Made by a program: the position numbers and the translations under genes | From: Bacteroidia bacterium | Lineage (GTDB): Bacteria > Bacteroidota > Bacteroidia > NS11-12g > UBA9320 | Length of the DNA stretch: 64,000 nt | Reading direction: 5' to 3' | Assembly (NCBI GenBank): GCA_028339355.1 | Contig: JAOLBX010000006.1 | Span: 1 to 64,000 of the forward strand | Notes under the pieces: generated by a model | What the model was told of the DNA's origin: nothing | What the model saw: the letters and a program-made list of their open reading frames with translations, nothing else | Databases searched by the model: none | Shown here: positions 51,473-60,627 of the stretch, one piece after another | Layout: each line of letters begins with the position of its first letter | Numbering within the stretch: the first letter of the stretch is position 1

Positions 51473-52750
51473 ATGGCTGAATCACAAGAAAAAATAATCG
51501 TAGGATTAGATATAGGAACTACAAAAGTATGTGCTATAGTAGGTAGAGCAAATCAGTATGGCAAGGTAGATATACTTGGAATGGGTAAGGTGGCATCTCA
51601 CGGAGGTGTGACTCGTGGAGTCGTGTCTAATATAGATAAGACGGTAGCTGCTATACAGGAAGCTATAAAAGAAGCAGCCGAAAAATCAAACGTAGATATA
51701 AAAAGAGTGCAAGTAGGTATAGCTGGAGCTCATATCAACAGCTTACAGCATAGAGGCATGATTATCAGAAACGATAGAGAGTCTGAGATAAATACAGATG
51801 ACCTCGAGAAGCTAGAGAATGATATGTTTAAACTAGCGGTGAAACCTGGTGACAGAATTATTCACGTACTTCCTCAAGATTATACAGTAGATGATGAGCC
51901 GGGTATTTTAGACCCTGTGGGCATGGCTGGTGTTAAATTAGAAGGTAATTTTCATATTATCACTGGTCAAATATCTGCTGCTAAAAATATTTATAAGTGC
52001 GTAGAAAAATCGGCACTTAAAGTTTCTGAACTTGCACTTGAACCACTAGCCTCCGCAGAGGCGGTTCTCAGTCAAGAGGAAATGGAAGCGGGAGTAGTAC
52101 TTGTGGATATAGGAGGTGGAACCACAGATGTAGCGATATTTCATGATAATATTATTCGTCATACAGCTATTATCCCATATGGTGGCAACATCATAACAGA
52201 GGATATAAAAGAAGGCTGTAATGTTATGAAGGCTCACGCGGAGCTACTGAAGACAAAATTTGGTAGTGCTTTGGCTAATGAACTAAGCGAAAACGAAATT
52301 GTAAGTATCCCTGGAATACGCGGAAGAGAAGCAAGAGAGATTTCAATCAAAAACTTGTCAAAAATAATCCAAGCCAGAATAGAAGAAATAATGGAGTTCG
52401 TGTACTATGAAATAAAAGCAAGTAACATGGAGAAGAAACTAGCTGGAGGTATAGTGCTTACAGGTGGAGGCTCTCAGCTTAAGCATATCGCACAGCTAGC
52501 AGAGTTTGTTACTGGATTAGACGCTCGTATAGGATATCCAAATGAGCACCTTGCCAAAGGAATGGTGGATGAGGTGAAGAGTCCGATATATGCTACAAGT
52601 GTAGGTCTTGTGCTTAGAGGGCTAACAGATGAGAGGGAAACTATGAGTTTGAGTGGCGAGCAATTGTTCGAACAAAAAAAGAAAGGTGCTTTCTTTGATA
52701 GAATTAAAGATTGGTTAAAAGATGAAGTAGACGTAGCAGATTATAAATAA
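51473..52750 (+). CDS. ftsA: Cell division protein FtsA
   Basis: This actin-like protein anchors FtsZ to the membrane. The 425 residues open with IIVGLDIGTTKVCAIVGR (phosphate 1), have VLVDIGGGTTDVAIF near residue 205 (phosphate 2) and GGIVLTGGGSQLKHIAQLAEF near 325 (adenosine site). The 1C domain lies in between (LPQDYTVDDEPGILDPVGMAG). The C-terminus contains an amphipathic helix (FFDRIKDWLKDEVD) fit for membrane binding. ftsZ follows 8 bases later. Confidence 0.96.
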   Translation: MAESQEKIIVGLDIGTTKVCAIVGRANQYGKVDILGMGKVASHGGVTRGVVSNIDKTVAAIQEAIKEAAEKSNVDIKRVQVGIAGAHINSLQHRGMIIRNDRESEINTDDLEKLENDMFKLAVKPGDRIIHVLPQDYTVDDEPGILDPVGMAGVKLEGNFHIITGQISAAKNIYKCVEKSALKVSELALEPLASAEAVLSQEEMEAGVVLVDIGGGTTDVAIFHDNIIRHTAIIPYGGNIITEDIKEGCNVMKAHAELLKTKFGSALANELSENEIVSIPGIRGREAREISIKNLSKIIQARIEEIMEFVYYEIKASNMEKKLAGGIVLTGGGSQLKHIAQLAEFVTGLDARIGYPNEHLAKGMVDEVKSPIYATSVGLVLRGLTDERETMSLSGEQLFEQKKKGAFFDRIKDWLKDEVDVADYK

Positions 52751-52758
52751 GAAAAATT

Positions 52759-54132
52759 ATGAGTTTCACAGTAGAATTACCAAAGGATAAATCATCTATA
52801 ATAAAAGTAGTAGGTGTAGGTGGAGGAGGCGGAAACGCTGTCAATCATATGTACCGTGAAGGTATTAAGGGAGTTGATTTTTTTATCTGTAATACAGATG
52901 CTCAGGCTCTTGAAAACAGTCCAATACCCAATAAAATTCGGATAGGAAATGCACTCACCGAAGGTAGAGGTGCGGGTTCCAATCCAGAAGTTGGTAGAAA
53001 AGCAGCAGAAGAAAATATTCAAGAAATCATAGAATCTCTAGGGGTAAATACTCAGATGGTATTTGTAACCGCCGGAATGGGTGGAGGTACTGGTACAGGT
53101 GCTGCACCTGTTATAGCTAGAGCGGCCAAGGATATGGGGATACTTACCGTAGGTATTGTTACTACTCCTTTCATGTTTGAAGGAAATAGAAGATGCGATG
53201 CAGCGTTTCATGGCATTGAAGAAATAAGAGAGAGTGTAGATTCTCTTCTAGTCATTTCCAATGATAGAATCAAAGAAATCTATGGCAACTTACCCATTAG
53301 CAAAGCTTTTGGATATGCTGACAATGTATTGACTACCGCAGCCAAAGGAATAGCTGAGATTATTACCATAGCAGGTAGTATAAATGTAGATTTTGAAGAT
53401 GTAAAAACTGCTATGCGAGATAGTGGTGTGTCGATAATGGGGATGGGTATGAGCGAAGGAGATGATAGAGCTATGCGTGCTGTCAATCAAGCTCTTAACT
53501 CACCTTTGCTAGATGATAATAAGATACAAGGAGCTGGAGATTTATTGGTAAATATCTCTTATGGAGATGAAGAAGCTACTATGGATGAGTATGCTGCTAT
53601 CAACGAATTTTTGCAAAATGAAGCAGGAAGAGATGCTACATTGAAATGTGGGTTATGCTATGACGAAAACTTGGGTAGAGCAATATCGGTAACGGTAATA
53701 GCTACAGGTTTCAATAGAGCTGAAAATAAGTATAAAACAAACTTTGAGGTAAACGAAGAAGTAGAGTTTGATCTTGGATCTGTAAATGTGAATGAAACTC
53801 CATCGGAAGAGGAAGTAACTGCCAAGAAGCAAACTACCATATTTGATAAATTGGAGGGGTTTGAAGAGACTGAGACTTCTGCGGCTAATCGCAAGATTGA
53901 GCAAATGAAGCAACGTATGAAGTACTTGAGAGAACTTAATGATACGGCCAAAAAAGAAAACGGAATTGAAGAACTTGAAGGTGTGCCTGCTTACAAAAGA
54001 AAGGGTGTAACTTTAGAAGATGTACCACACAGTAGTGAGTTTGATATCTCTAGAACTAGCCTAATCGAAGAACCTGATAAAAAACCTGAATTACGCACCA
54101 ATAATTCTTTTCTACACGACAACGTAGATTAA
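52759..54132 (+). CDS. ftsZ: Cell division GTPase FtsZ
   Basis: This tubulin homologue forms the Z ring. The 457 residues include [14 protein letters not shown] at the start, the tubulin signature GGGTGTG at residues 108-114, [11 protein letters not shown] and [13 protein letters not shown]-terminal variable linker of about 110 residues is acidic, and the end ([12 protein letters not shown] to FLHDNVD) is the conserved tail type that binds FtsA in this phylum. A strong terminator follows at 54248, closing the dcw operon. Confidence 0.97.
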   Translation: MSFTVELPKDKSSIIKVVGVGGGGGNAVNHMYREGIKGVDFFICNTDAQALENSPIPNKIRIGNALTEGRGAGSNPEVGRKAAEENIQEIIESLGVNTQMVFVTAGMGGGTGTGAAPVIARAAKDMGILTVGIVTTPFMFEGNRRCDAAFHGIEEIRESVDSLLVISNDRIKEIYGNLPISKAFGYADNVLTTAAKGIAEIITIAGSINVDFEDVKTAMRDSGVSIMGMGMSEGDDRAMRAVNQALNSPLLDDNKIQGAGDLLVNISYGDEEATMDEYAAINEFLQNEAGRDATLKCGLCYDENLGRAISVTVIATGFNRAENKYKTNFEVNEEVEFDLGSVNVNETPSEEEVTAKKQTTIFDKLEGFEETETSAANRKIEQMKQRMKYLRELNDTAKKENGIEELEGVPAYKRKGVTLEDVPHSSEFDISRTSLIEEPDKKPELRTNNSFLHDNVD

Positions 54133-54145
54133 CGGTATTGTAATC

Positions 54146-54168
54146 CTGAGTACTTCCGCTACGCTCAG
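54146..54168. repeat. REP-like palindromic sequence after ftsZ
   Basis: CTGAG (54146-54150) and CTCAG (54164-54168) flank TACTTCCGCTACG. On the minus strand this reads CTGAGCGTAGCGGAAGTA, similar in style to the TGAGCG core of the element at 36033. It is an isolated copy in the 3' region of ftsZ. Confidence 0.3.
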
Positions 54169-54247
54169 CACTGGCTTCGTCGGAGGCTGCATAATACAGA
54201 TAGGAGACAAGGAAACATTAAGTTCTTTTCATAAATAACTGTAAAAG

Positions 54248-54271
54248 AATCCGCGAAAGCGGATTTTTTTT
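54248..54271 (+). terminator. Intrinsic terminator of the dcw operon
   Basis: AATCCGC, loop GAAA, GCGGATT followed by six more T residues; a perfect stem with a stable GNRA tetraloop, 115 bases after the ftsZ stop. Confidence 0.92.
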
Positions 54272-54353
54272 GAATAAGCTTATCAAGTAGCCCATAATCC
54301 AACGTAGCTATTAGTCTATCATAGGTTGAAAATACAAATGATTGGGATGTATA

Positions 54354-54385
54354 AAAAATCCCCAAGTTCACACTTGAGGATTTTT
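54354..54385. terminator. Bidirectional terminator-like hairpin
   Basis: AAAAATCC, mismatch, CAAGT, loop TCAC, ACTTG, mismatch, GGATTTTT. A and T tracts on both sides let it work on either strand. On the minus strand it would end the barrel pseudogene transcript. Confidence 0.7.
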
Positions 54386-54406
54386 CTGACCATTAATGGT
54401 CAGAAA
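54383..54406. repeat. 24-bp perfect palindrome
   Basis: The sequence from 54383 to 54406 equals its own reverse complement (TTTCTGACCATT and its mirror). It touches the hairpin at 54354-54385 and lies 12 bases beyond the stop of the barrel pseudogene. It is too perfect and loop-free for a simple terminator and could be a protein-binding site. Confidence 0.6.
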
Positions 54407-54417
54407 GCTAATTATTT

Positions 54418-55255
54418 TTAGAACAAGTCAAAAATACTTGGGGTCTTATGTTTTTGTATGTTGTATCGCAGTCCCACGGTAAACTCGCCAGCTTTAAAAC
54501 CGGAAGCACTACCGCCTAATACTTGCTCAAACCCTCCACCTGCTTTTAGTTCCATATTCGTTTCAAGGTGCCTAAACCACTTAAGACTAACACCAAATGG
54601 GATGTATGCACGAGTGTACACCACAGACTTTCCTTTGTAAGTGTTTTGAGCAGTGTTTGGTCCAGCTTCAGAGAAATCATTGATAACTCCTGTTTCTACA
54701 TTGTAGTTATCAAAAACCAATAAGCTATTGTCAAATGAGGTAGAAGCATTTATTCCTGCTCCCGTATAAAAAGTAAACCTGGATTCGTCTCCTATTCTGA
54801 ATAGGATGTCTGAACCTACTTTTAAGTCATTCTCTACAAAGCAGTACATGATACTTGTGTTTCCGTTGTGTCCTTTTATCATACTCTATCAGAGATTCTT
54901 TCATAAGGGTAATCGAGGCTCCAGATCTCCATTCTGTTGCTACTGCTTCGTTGCTGAGCGTTGGAATACTATAGCTCAGATTTACACCAGTATTTAGCCC
55001 TAAGGAACTATACATTGGCGTATCTCTAATATCCTTGGTTGCATCTTTGTAATCAGGCTTGCTCTGTGTCCTTTCTGCTATTTTTTCCATACTCATGTCC
55101 CTGTATTTATCCCAAGAAGCACCAGTAGTAAACTGAAATGACTTTAGTTTGAGTGGTTACTTTGTAGCTTCTGTTGTGGTTGTCAGAGTTTGTGCTTGAG
55201 CTGAATTCACAACAAATAAAGCGATGATTGTAATAAATATTTTTGTTCCGTTCAT
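54418..55255 (-). pseudogene. Broken outer-membrane beta-barrel gene (nonsense codon plus frameshift)
   Basis: The ATG at 55255 opens a perfect signal peptide (GTKIFITIIALFVVNSAQAQ), then TAA at 55157-55159 stops it after 32 codons. The same frame continues (SFQFTTGASWDKYRDM, MYSSLGLNTGVNLSYSIP) to about 54880. There the reading shifts by one base into the frame that encodes the remaining strands (VGSDILFRIGDESRFTFYTGAGIN, ELKAGGGFEQVLGG, FTVGLRYNIQKHK), ending at 54418. Repaired, it would be a barrel of about 280 residues. Two independent lesions point to real decay. Confidence 0.75.
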
Positions 55256-55590
55256 AACAAATGATTTGAAAGATTTTTACATCCAAATAGGCTTAAAAAG
55301 CCAAATAAATCATTGTAAATGTAAGGTTTTAATGTGTTTTAGTCAAGCGTTTGTTATTTCATCTTGTTTGATTACTGTTGTTTCTGTCTAATATTAGTGA
55401 GTGGATAATCGGACCAGATCATACGTAAATAGTCGCAATATATTTGGATAATAAAGAAGGTAAAGATTTTTTTCGAAGGCTAATTCTGCCTGTGGCTACT
55501 ATGCAAGTAAATGAGTTTCGTGAACAAATGAAATTTACCTATTTAAGCAAATACATCTAGTCTAAGAATGACTCTTCAAAAAGAAGAACA
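55256..55590. other. Gene-free spacer upstream of the barrel pseudogene
   Basis: 335 AT-rich bases with no convincing gene. A 5-bp stem GGCTT/AAGCC lies near 55291, and a TATATTTG sequence on the plus strand near 55439 is followed by a short open frame of about 35 codons (ending near 55560) that I do not regard as a gene. Confidence 0.3.
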
Positions 55591-57999
55591 TTATTCAAAG
55601 TACCCGTACTTCGGATACAAAAATTCTGAACCAGTTATCTTGCCAAGTCCTTCGGCGTAATGACGCATAGCCTCTACTAATCCAGGGATTAAGATATGAT
55701 TTTCGTGACTGTCTATAGGGAAAAGAGCCTTCCATCCATTGAAAGTACCGAGACTGAGGTCGAAACGCTCCAGCTGCTCATACAGGCCTGTGATTCTTCC
55801 GCAGTAAGCTAGTAAACCGCTTGTGTTGTAATGAAAGTTTTCATTGAGGTTTCTTTCATTTCTTAGCTTTAGGTTAGTGATGGCCTTTCTGAATTCTTTC
55901 TGATTTTCAATGATTCGAATATGGTCAGTTAAACCGCCATTGAAAGACTTAGCGGTATTTAAAACTGCATTTGGTCTTAGGTCCACAAACCCATTGTTGC
56001 AAACCAACCAATTGATAAATTCTTCTCTATCAAGTCTATGTTCTTTGCAGATGGTATCTATGCACTCTATTAGGGAATAGTTCGATGTGAGTATTAGGTC
56101 TAAGGGAGCAAAATAGGGTCCTGCTAGTATTTCTTCTTTTCCTTCTTTATTTTCAAAAATAATCGGAGTGCCGAGTGAAGTAATAGCACGTACAGTATTA
56201 GTTAATACATTATACAGGTTGTTGTAAAATGTTTTTGTAAAACCTTTGAGCTCTCCTTTAAATCCACTGTATCTTGCTAGGTCTTCAGTAGAATTTATAC
56301 TCAAAAGTTCCGTAAAGTTCTGAGCAAGTTTGTTGATGTCTTTCCCATACTCTACCACATCTTCCAATAGTAGTTTTGGAGTATTGGTGTCTACAAATTC
56401 TTTTACTTCTTGTTCCCTGTACTTTGAAGTAATTTGCTTTGCTATGTGCTTAGGATTTAAGTTCTTCAACTTATGCATGAGAATGAATAAGCCATGGGTA
56501 TGAAGTTCTGCTTGATGTTTGCTGCTTCCTAGTTCTTGAAATGCCTTGATGCTAAAAGCACTGGTTTGATATCTTCTAAACTCCTTACGATTGTTTAATA
56601 ATGCAAATACCAAACTAGAATTATCAGTTTGAGTGTAGTAGCATATCCCATGTTTATCAAACCATGGTTTTTGTTTATCGTCTCCTAAGAGTGCATTGCT
56701 TACCAAGACATGTGCAAGTTCCTCCTGAGATGCTATCTTCATATTAAGATAAAGTGCATAAGCATTATCTAGAGAGAAGAGTCCATTCTCGCCGCTTCTC
56801 AAAGCATAGTTTACGTTGAGATTTGGTATATTATCTTTAGCGTTTCCGAAGTTAAAAGTGCTTTTTTCAGTGGCATTTCCTTTTGCGTCTACTACAGGAT
56901 GACTAGTAGATATTGTCTTAATTGGGAAAATTTTATTTAATAAACGTTCGCCTTTTTTGTCTTGAGTGAGTTTAAGGTCAAAAGGTAAGGTGCCACCTTC
57001 TGAAGCGTGTCTAAATTTACGAGAAACTCCGCTGCTTAATGGAAGAGTGCTGCTAGCATAAATATAGTCTATACCAATAGCACTTGCTGTTACCAAGCTC
57101 TTTAGGTTAAAGTTTGAATAATGAATGGTTAACTCATTAGCATAAAACTGTTTTTCTTTGAGTAGATCACCAAGTGAAGAATGGGCATAACCAAGTTTAA
57201 TGACTGGTTCCCCTCCGATTATTTGATACATGCCCCCTACAGAAGTGGTGTGAGCCATAAGTACCTCTTCAGAGTGCTTACTTTTTATATCTCCGAAGTC
57301 CTCTGCTAGTCCTTTTAATATCTCTTTTTTAATAGAGCGTTCGATACTCTTTTCGGTATCTCCATCTGATAGACCATGTTTGTCTAACAGTTTATCTATA
57401 TTCTCAAAATGGTATGTAGCTACACTGGGTACTGGTATGCCACTGAATACAGCTCTCAACTTATCAGCTTGCCCTAAGCCAAAATCTTTTTTAATTTCTT
57501 GTATAAATGCCTCGAAAGGAGACGTGGTTTTAGAAGCTTCACTTACTAGATACGCTATTTTTTCTTCCTTAGTTTCGATTGAAGATAAAGCTTTTTCCAA
57601 GTCTACTCTGAACTTTGGAACAGCCATCAGTGTTTTGAAGTGGAGTTCTACGAAATCGTCAAATACTAAAACTGATTCATCCCCTTTTTCTTCTATCTTT
57701 ATAAATTTTTGTTTCCCAAATACTTGAAAGAGTTTACTGCAAAACTGCTCAATTTGAGCCTTGTTTATGCCTGTAATAATTAAGCTGGGTTTAGAAGAAG
57801 GTACAACTGTACTAGCGTTTCTCATGTAAACGTAAGATTCCAATACTTCTATTACGGCTTGTCCTCCAACTGCTCCTGTTCCACCAAAAAATACCATTTT
57901 GTACTCAAATGGATTTGGGGTCTTAGAAGATGATAACTCTTTGAGTTTGAGGAAGAAAGATTGATGTTTATATTGCTGAAAATCGTCTTTGTTTAGCAT
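55591..57999 (-). CDS. Unrecognised 802-residue protein with Rossmann-like N-terminus
   Basis: It has no signal peptide or membrane segment, so it is cytoplasmic. Residues 33-50 (YKMVFFGGTGAVGGQAVIEV) look like a beta strand, GGTGxVGG nucleotide loop and helix, suggesting NAD(P) binding. SLIITGINKAQIEQF fits the next strand and helix. Later blocks that look conserved in style are VLMAHTTSVGGMYQIIGGEPVIKLGYAHSS-type sequence near 250-280, IDYIYASSTLPLSSGVSRKFRH near 315 and RPNAVLNTAKSFNGGL near 705. I recognise no family over the full length. A -7 element (TATCTTTG) lies 24 bases upstream. It is transcribed alone, followed by the barrel pseudogene. Confidence 0.75.
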   Translation of the reverse strand: MLNKDDFQQYKHQSFFLKLKELSSSKTPNPFEYKMVFFGGTGAVGGQAVIEVLESYVYMRNASTVVPSSKPSLIITGINKAQIEQFCSKLFQVFGKQKFIKIEEKGDESVLVFDDFVELHFKTLMAVPKFRVDLEKALSSIETKEEKIAYLVSEASKTTSPFEAFIQEIKKDFGLGQADKLRAVFSGIPVPSVATYHFENIDKLLDKHGLSDGDTEKSIERSIKKEILKGLAEDFGDIKSKHSEEVLMAHTTSVGGMYQIIGGEPVIKLGYAHSSLGDLLKEKQFYANELTIHYSNFNLKSLVTASAIGIDYIYASSTLPLSSGVSRKFRHASEGGTLPFDLKLTQDKKGERLLNKIFPIKTISTSHPVVDAKGNATEKSTFNFGNAKDNIPNLNVNYALRSGENGLFSLDNAYALYLNMKIASQEELAHVLVSNALLGDDKQKPWFDKHGICYYTQTDNSSLVFALLNNRKEFRRYQTSAFSIKAFQELGSSKHQAELHTHGLFILMHKLKNLNPKHIAKQITSKYREQEVKEFVDTNTPKLLLEDVVEYGKDINKLAQNFTELLSINSTEDLARYSGFKGELKGFTKTFYNNLYNVLTNTVRAITSLGTPIIFENKEGKEEILAGPYFAPLDLILTSNYSLIECIDTICKEHRLDREEFINWLVCNNGFVDLRPNAVLNTAKSFNGGLTDHIRIIENQKEFRKAITNLKLRNERNLNENFHYNTSGLLAYCGRITGLYEQLERFDLSLGTFNGWKALFPIDSHENHILIPGLVEAMRHYAEGLGKITGSEFLYPKYGYFE

Positions 58000-58022
58000 T
58001 GTATCTATATCCTATAAAAGGT

Positions 58023-58030
58023 CAAAGATA
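58023..58030 (-). promoter_or_regulatory. -7 element for the 802-residue protein gene
   Basis: TATCTTTG on the minus strand, perfect TAnnTTTG, 24 bases before the ATG at 57999. No TTG -33 is visible at standard spacing. Confidence 0.45.
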
Positions 58031-58105
58031 GCAAAACACTTGTCTTTAGGATTAAGAGGTCTTGTTTAGACAGATGAAAAATATATTTTAAGAATGGCGG
58101 AACAA

Positions 58106-58477
58106 TTATGCCGCACTTTTAAAATATTCTAAGAGTAGTTTTTTTAATTCTGAAGCTTTAGGTGGCTTAGCGATATAGTGGTTTATTCCACTCTTCGCTA
58201 AATCCAGTTCAATTTCTTCATAAGGCATGCTAGTGAGAGCTATTATTGGAATGTGACTGTTGGTTTTACGTATTTCTCTACTTACCTCAAGTCCATTCAA
58301 ATCAGCCATTTGAATGTCTATTAAGACCATGTCAAAATACTCACGATTGTATTCTTCTAATGCGTCTTTGCCAGCATTAACGCAAACATTTTCTATCCCA
58401 ATGTTGGATAAGATTTTTGCAATTATTGTAGCTAGAATTGGGTCGTCTTCTGCTATTAATACTTTGTAGTTATACAT
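58106..58477 (-). CDS. Stand-alone response-regulator receiver protein
   Basis: This 123-residue protein is a single REC domain: acidic pair Glu10/Asp11/Asp12 (LIAEDDPIL), phospho-acceptor Asp54 (MVLIDIQMADLNG), the Thr/Ser switch in IIALTSMP and the conserved Lys in IAKPPK. There is no output domain, so it acts by protein contact or as a phospho-relay. No histidine kinase is nearby. It could partner with a kinase elsewhere or modulate an adjacent gene product. Confidence 0.9.
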   Translation of the reverse strand: MYNYKVLIAEDDPILATIIAKILSNIGIENVCVNAGKDALEEYNREYFDMVLIDIQMADLNGLEVSREIRKTNSHIPIIALTSMPYEEIELDLAKSGINHYIAKPPKASELKKLLLEYFKSAA

Positions 58478-58593
58478 GGGTGTTTCTACTTATTCCCATT
58501 CAATTTATAGACCATAAAACCTATTTTGCCATAAAGTTTTAGTAATAAGAGTTTTGCGAGTTGTTCGGGTGAATAATAGGTGCGAAAAATTTT

Positions 58594-59112
58594 CTATAAT
58601 TGAGAAAGTAATTCCATATTGGAACTAATGAAATTTTTCAAGGGAGAGTACATTTGTTTTTTCTCCTCACTGGTCTTGAGTGTAAGTATGTCAGGTGAGA
58701 TAATTAGGTTGTCATGAGCCATCGATCGAATGGATTTTTCCTCAGCTAAGTTTAGACCTATACACCAAACACATTCGTAATTGTGTATGTCTATTTTGTT
58801 TTCAAATGCTTGTAAATGCTTGCTAGCTTGTGGGATATTAAGTGCACTTGTTATTTTGAAGAAGCTGCTTCCTGTTTCCAAGTATGGCTCCTTAAGATCG
58901 CCTTTAATTAGAATAGCAAAAGGATTTTTCTTAATTACGTATTTAGTGTCAGGATCACTAGCGGAGTTCGTGAGACTAGACTCTGCTTTGGTTTCAATAG
59001 GTTTTTCAGGTGCTGAAGTAGTAGGAAATTTCTGAGTTTCTATTTTGTCTGTAGGTAGTATTACTAAGCTTTTAAACAATAGAGATATATCAGTTTGGTC
59101 CAATTGATTCAC
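58594..59112 (-). CDS. Hypothetical protein, possibly psi-subunit (HolD)-like
   Basis: This 172-residue protein has a GTG start. The N-terminal third is Ser/Pro/Glu/Thr-rich and probably disordered (about 20-60). The C-terminal part is a compact alpha/beta stretch: FFKITSALNIPQASKHLQAF, YECVWCIGLNLAEEKS and LIISPDILTLKTSEEKKQMYSPLKNFI. The order of elements, with an IGLN-type turn and a closing KxxMYSPLKN helix, reminds me of Bacteroidota proteins likened to DNA polymerase III psi. This is weak evidence. Between it and the regulator gene lie 116 bases. Confidence 0.55.
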   Translation of the reverse strand: MNQLDQTDISLLFKSLVILPTDKIETQKFPTTSAPEKPIETKAESSLTNSASDPDTKYVIKKNPFAILIKGDLKEPYLETGSSFFKITSALNIPQASKHLQAFENKIDIHNYECVWCIGLNLAEEKSIRSMAHDNLIISPDILTLKTSEEKKQMYSPLKNFISSNMELLSQL

Positions 59113-59255
59113 TTAGCAAAGCAAAGCATTTTGTTTAGATATTTTATGAATTGGGTTAAGAAAATCTTTGAACACGGGGTTTGGTCGCTATACCTTCCCA
59201 ACTTGTCGCCACCTGTGTAGCATTATGACGAGTTTCTATTTACTTTGCAGAGCAA

Positions 59256-60302
59256 ATGAGGATAAAAGAAGTAAAGGATTCGGCCATTGAGAATGTAGAT
59301 TTTAATAATTTAGATTTTGGTAAGACCTTCACAGACTGCATGTTGGTGTCAGATTTTGATGGTGAGTCTTGGAGTGAATATAGTATAGAGCCACTAGGTA
59401 ACTTAAGTCTTCATCCAGCTACCGCAGTTTTGCATTATGGACAGGCTATTTTCGAAGGTCTAAAGGCTTATAAAAATTCTGACAATGAAGTTAATATTTT
59501 CAGACTTAGAGATAATATAAAGAGGCTAAATCGATCAGCCGATCGTATGTGCATGGCACAGGTTAATGAAGAAGATGCCTTGGCCGGTATTAAGAAATTT
59601 GTTGAATTGCAGAAGGAATGGGTGCCTAGCCAGGAGCAAGGTTCTCTTTATGTTCGCCCGTTTATTATATCTACTGATGATACTCTTAGAGCACAGGTAA
59701 GCACGGGTTATCGTTTTATAGTTATAGCTTGTCCTGTGGGTTTTTATTACAGTGTGCCACTGAATATTTATGTGGAGCAGAACTACCGCAGGGCTGCTAA
59801 AGGTGGAGTTGGCTACGCTAAAGCTGCCGGGAATTATGCCGCTTCATTTTATCCCACCAACGCTGCAAAAAAGAAAGGTTTTGATCAGATACTTTGGACA
59901 GATATTAATAATGATTACGCTCTAGAAGAGTTGGGTAGTGCCAATTTTTTCTTTGTAAAAGATAATGTCTTATTTACACCTGAATTACACGATAGTATAT
60001 TGGAAGGAATAACTAGAGATACAGTCATCCAGCTCGCTAAGCAGTCAGGTATGGAGGTTATAGAAACGAAAATTACTGTTGCTGATTTGGAGGAATATCT
60101 TAAAGCGGGAAGTGTTCAATGTTTGTTTGCGACAGGAACTGCTGCTGCAGTTACCTATATTAATTCTATAACGATAGGTGAAAATGCCTATTCAGTAGAG
60201 TCCAATTCGTTTGAACGGGTTTTAAATATTAAAGCAGCACTAGATAATTCAAAGTTTTTAGCTGACCGTTCCAATTCACAATGGAACGTAGTTGTAGACT
60301 AG
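59256..60302 (+). CDS. ilvE: Branched-chain amino acid aminotransferase
   Basis: This class IV PLP aminotransferase interconverts Val, Leu and Ile with their keto acids. The 348 residues include LHPATAVLHYGQAIFEGLKAYKN near residue 55, YVRPFIISTDDTL near 128, the PLP lysine in KGGVGYAKAAGNYAAS near 195, LEELGSANFFFV near 228 and LEGITRDTVIQLAKQ near 250. The length fits the larger BCAT type. It is a single-gene transcript with a terminator at 60352. Confidence 0.94.
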   Translation: MRIKEVKDSAIENVDFNNLDFGKTFTDCMLVSDFDGESWSEYSIEPLGNLSLHPATAVLHYGQAIFEGLKAYKNSDNEVNIFRLRDNIKRLNRSADRMCMAQVNEEDALAGIKKFVELQKEWVPSQEQGSLYVRPFIISTDDTLRAQVSTGYRFIVIACPVGFYYSVPLNIYVEQNYRRAAKGGVGYAKAAGNYAASFYPTNAAKKKGFDQILWTDINNDYALEELGSANFFFVKDNVLFTPELHDSILEGITRDTVIQLAKQSGMEVIETKITVADLEEYLKAGSVQCLFATGTAAAVTYINSITIGENAYSVESNSFERVLNIKAALDNSKFLADRSNSQWNVVVD

Positions 60303-60316
60303 AATCTACATTCTAG
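60299..60316. repeat. Inverted repeat at the ilvE stop codon
   Basis: CTAGAAT, loop CTAC, ATTCTAG; a 7-bp perfect stem that includes the stop codon of ilvE. No T-run follows. Confidence 0.35.
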
Positions 60317-60351
60317 ATGCGGTCTACTTTTATAAGAATTGTCAATTGTCA

Positions 60352-60373
60352 TCCCAAAATGGGAGTGTTTTTT
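60352..60373 (+). terminator. Intrinsic terminator of ilvE
   Basis: TCCCA, loop AAA, TGGGA, then GTG and TTTTTT. The stem is short but the T-run is good; it lies 50 bases after the ilvE stop. Confidence 0.65.
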
Positions 60374-60525
60374 GAAATATAATTAAGAATTTAGGGATTT
60401 CCTAATTCTGACTTGTAAGGCTGTTTTAGTGCTTATTTCAGTAGTTTTTTAGATTTATATTTCGAGATATTTGTTTAACGTAAAAGCTTAAATTTGCTTG
60501 TATTATAAGGCTGTAGGGTTTAGCT

Positions 60526-60627
60526 TTACTCTACTTTATTCTTTTCATTCTCCGGTGCTTTTGGGTTTTCTGACTTATTACTAGGTGTTTCCAAAGTAGA
60601 ATTACGTCCTCCATTAATTAGTTTCAT
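60526..60627 (-). CDS. Possible small peptide with GG-leader-like motif
   Basis: From the ATG at 60627 the frame encodes 33 residues, MKLINGGRNSTLETPSNKSE and a charged remainder ending KNKVE. The open frame extends upstream to 60660 without a usual start codon and reads LKTRKEAMKLINGG. This resembles the end of GG-type leader peptides of Bacteroidota natural-product precursors (pattern L-S-R-E-E-M-K-x-I-x-G-G). No transporter or modifying enzyme is nearby and the leader start is missing, so it may be a relic or chance. The rest of the 532-base gap after ilvE holds only the hairpins listed. Confidence 0.25.
   Translation of the reverse strand: MKLINGGRNSTLETPSNKSENPKAPENEKNKVE

Noticed and set aside
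55439-55560. Short plus-strand frame after a TATATTTG sequence
   Set aside because: About 35 codons with no clear start after the predicted transcription start and no recognisable features.
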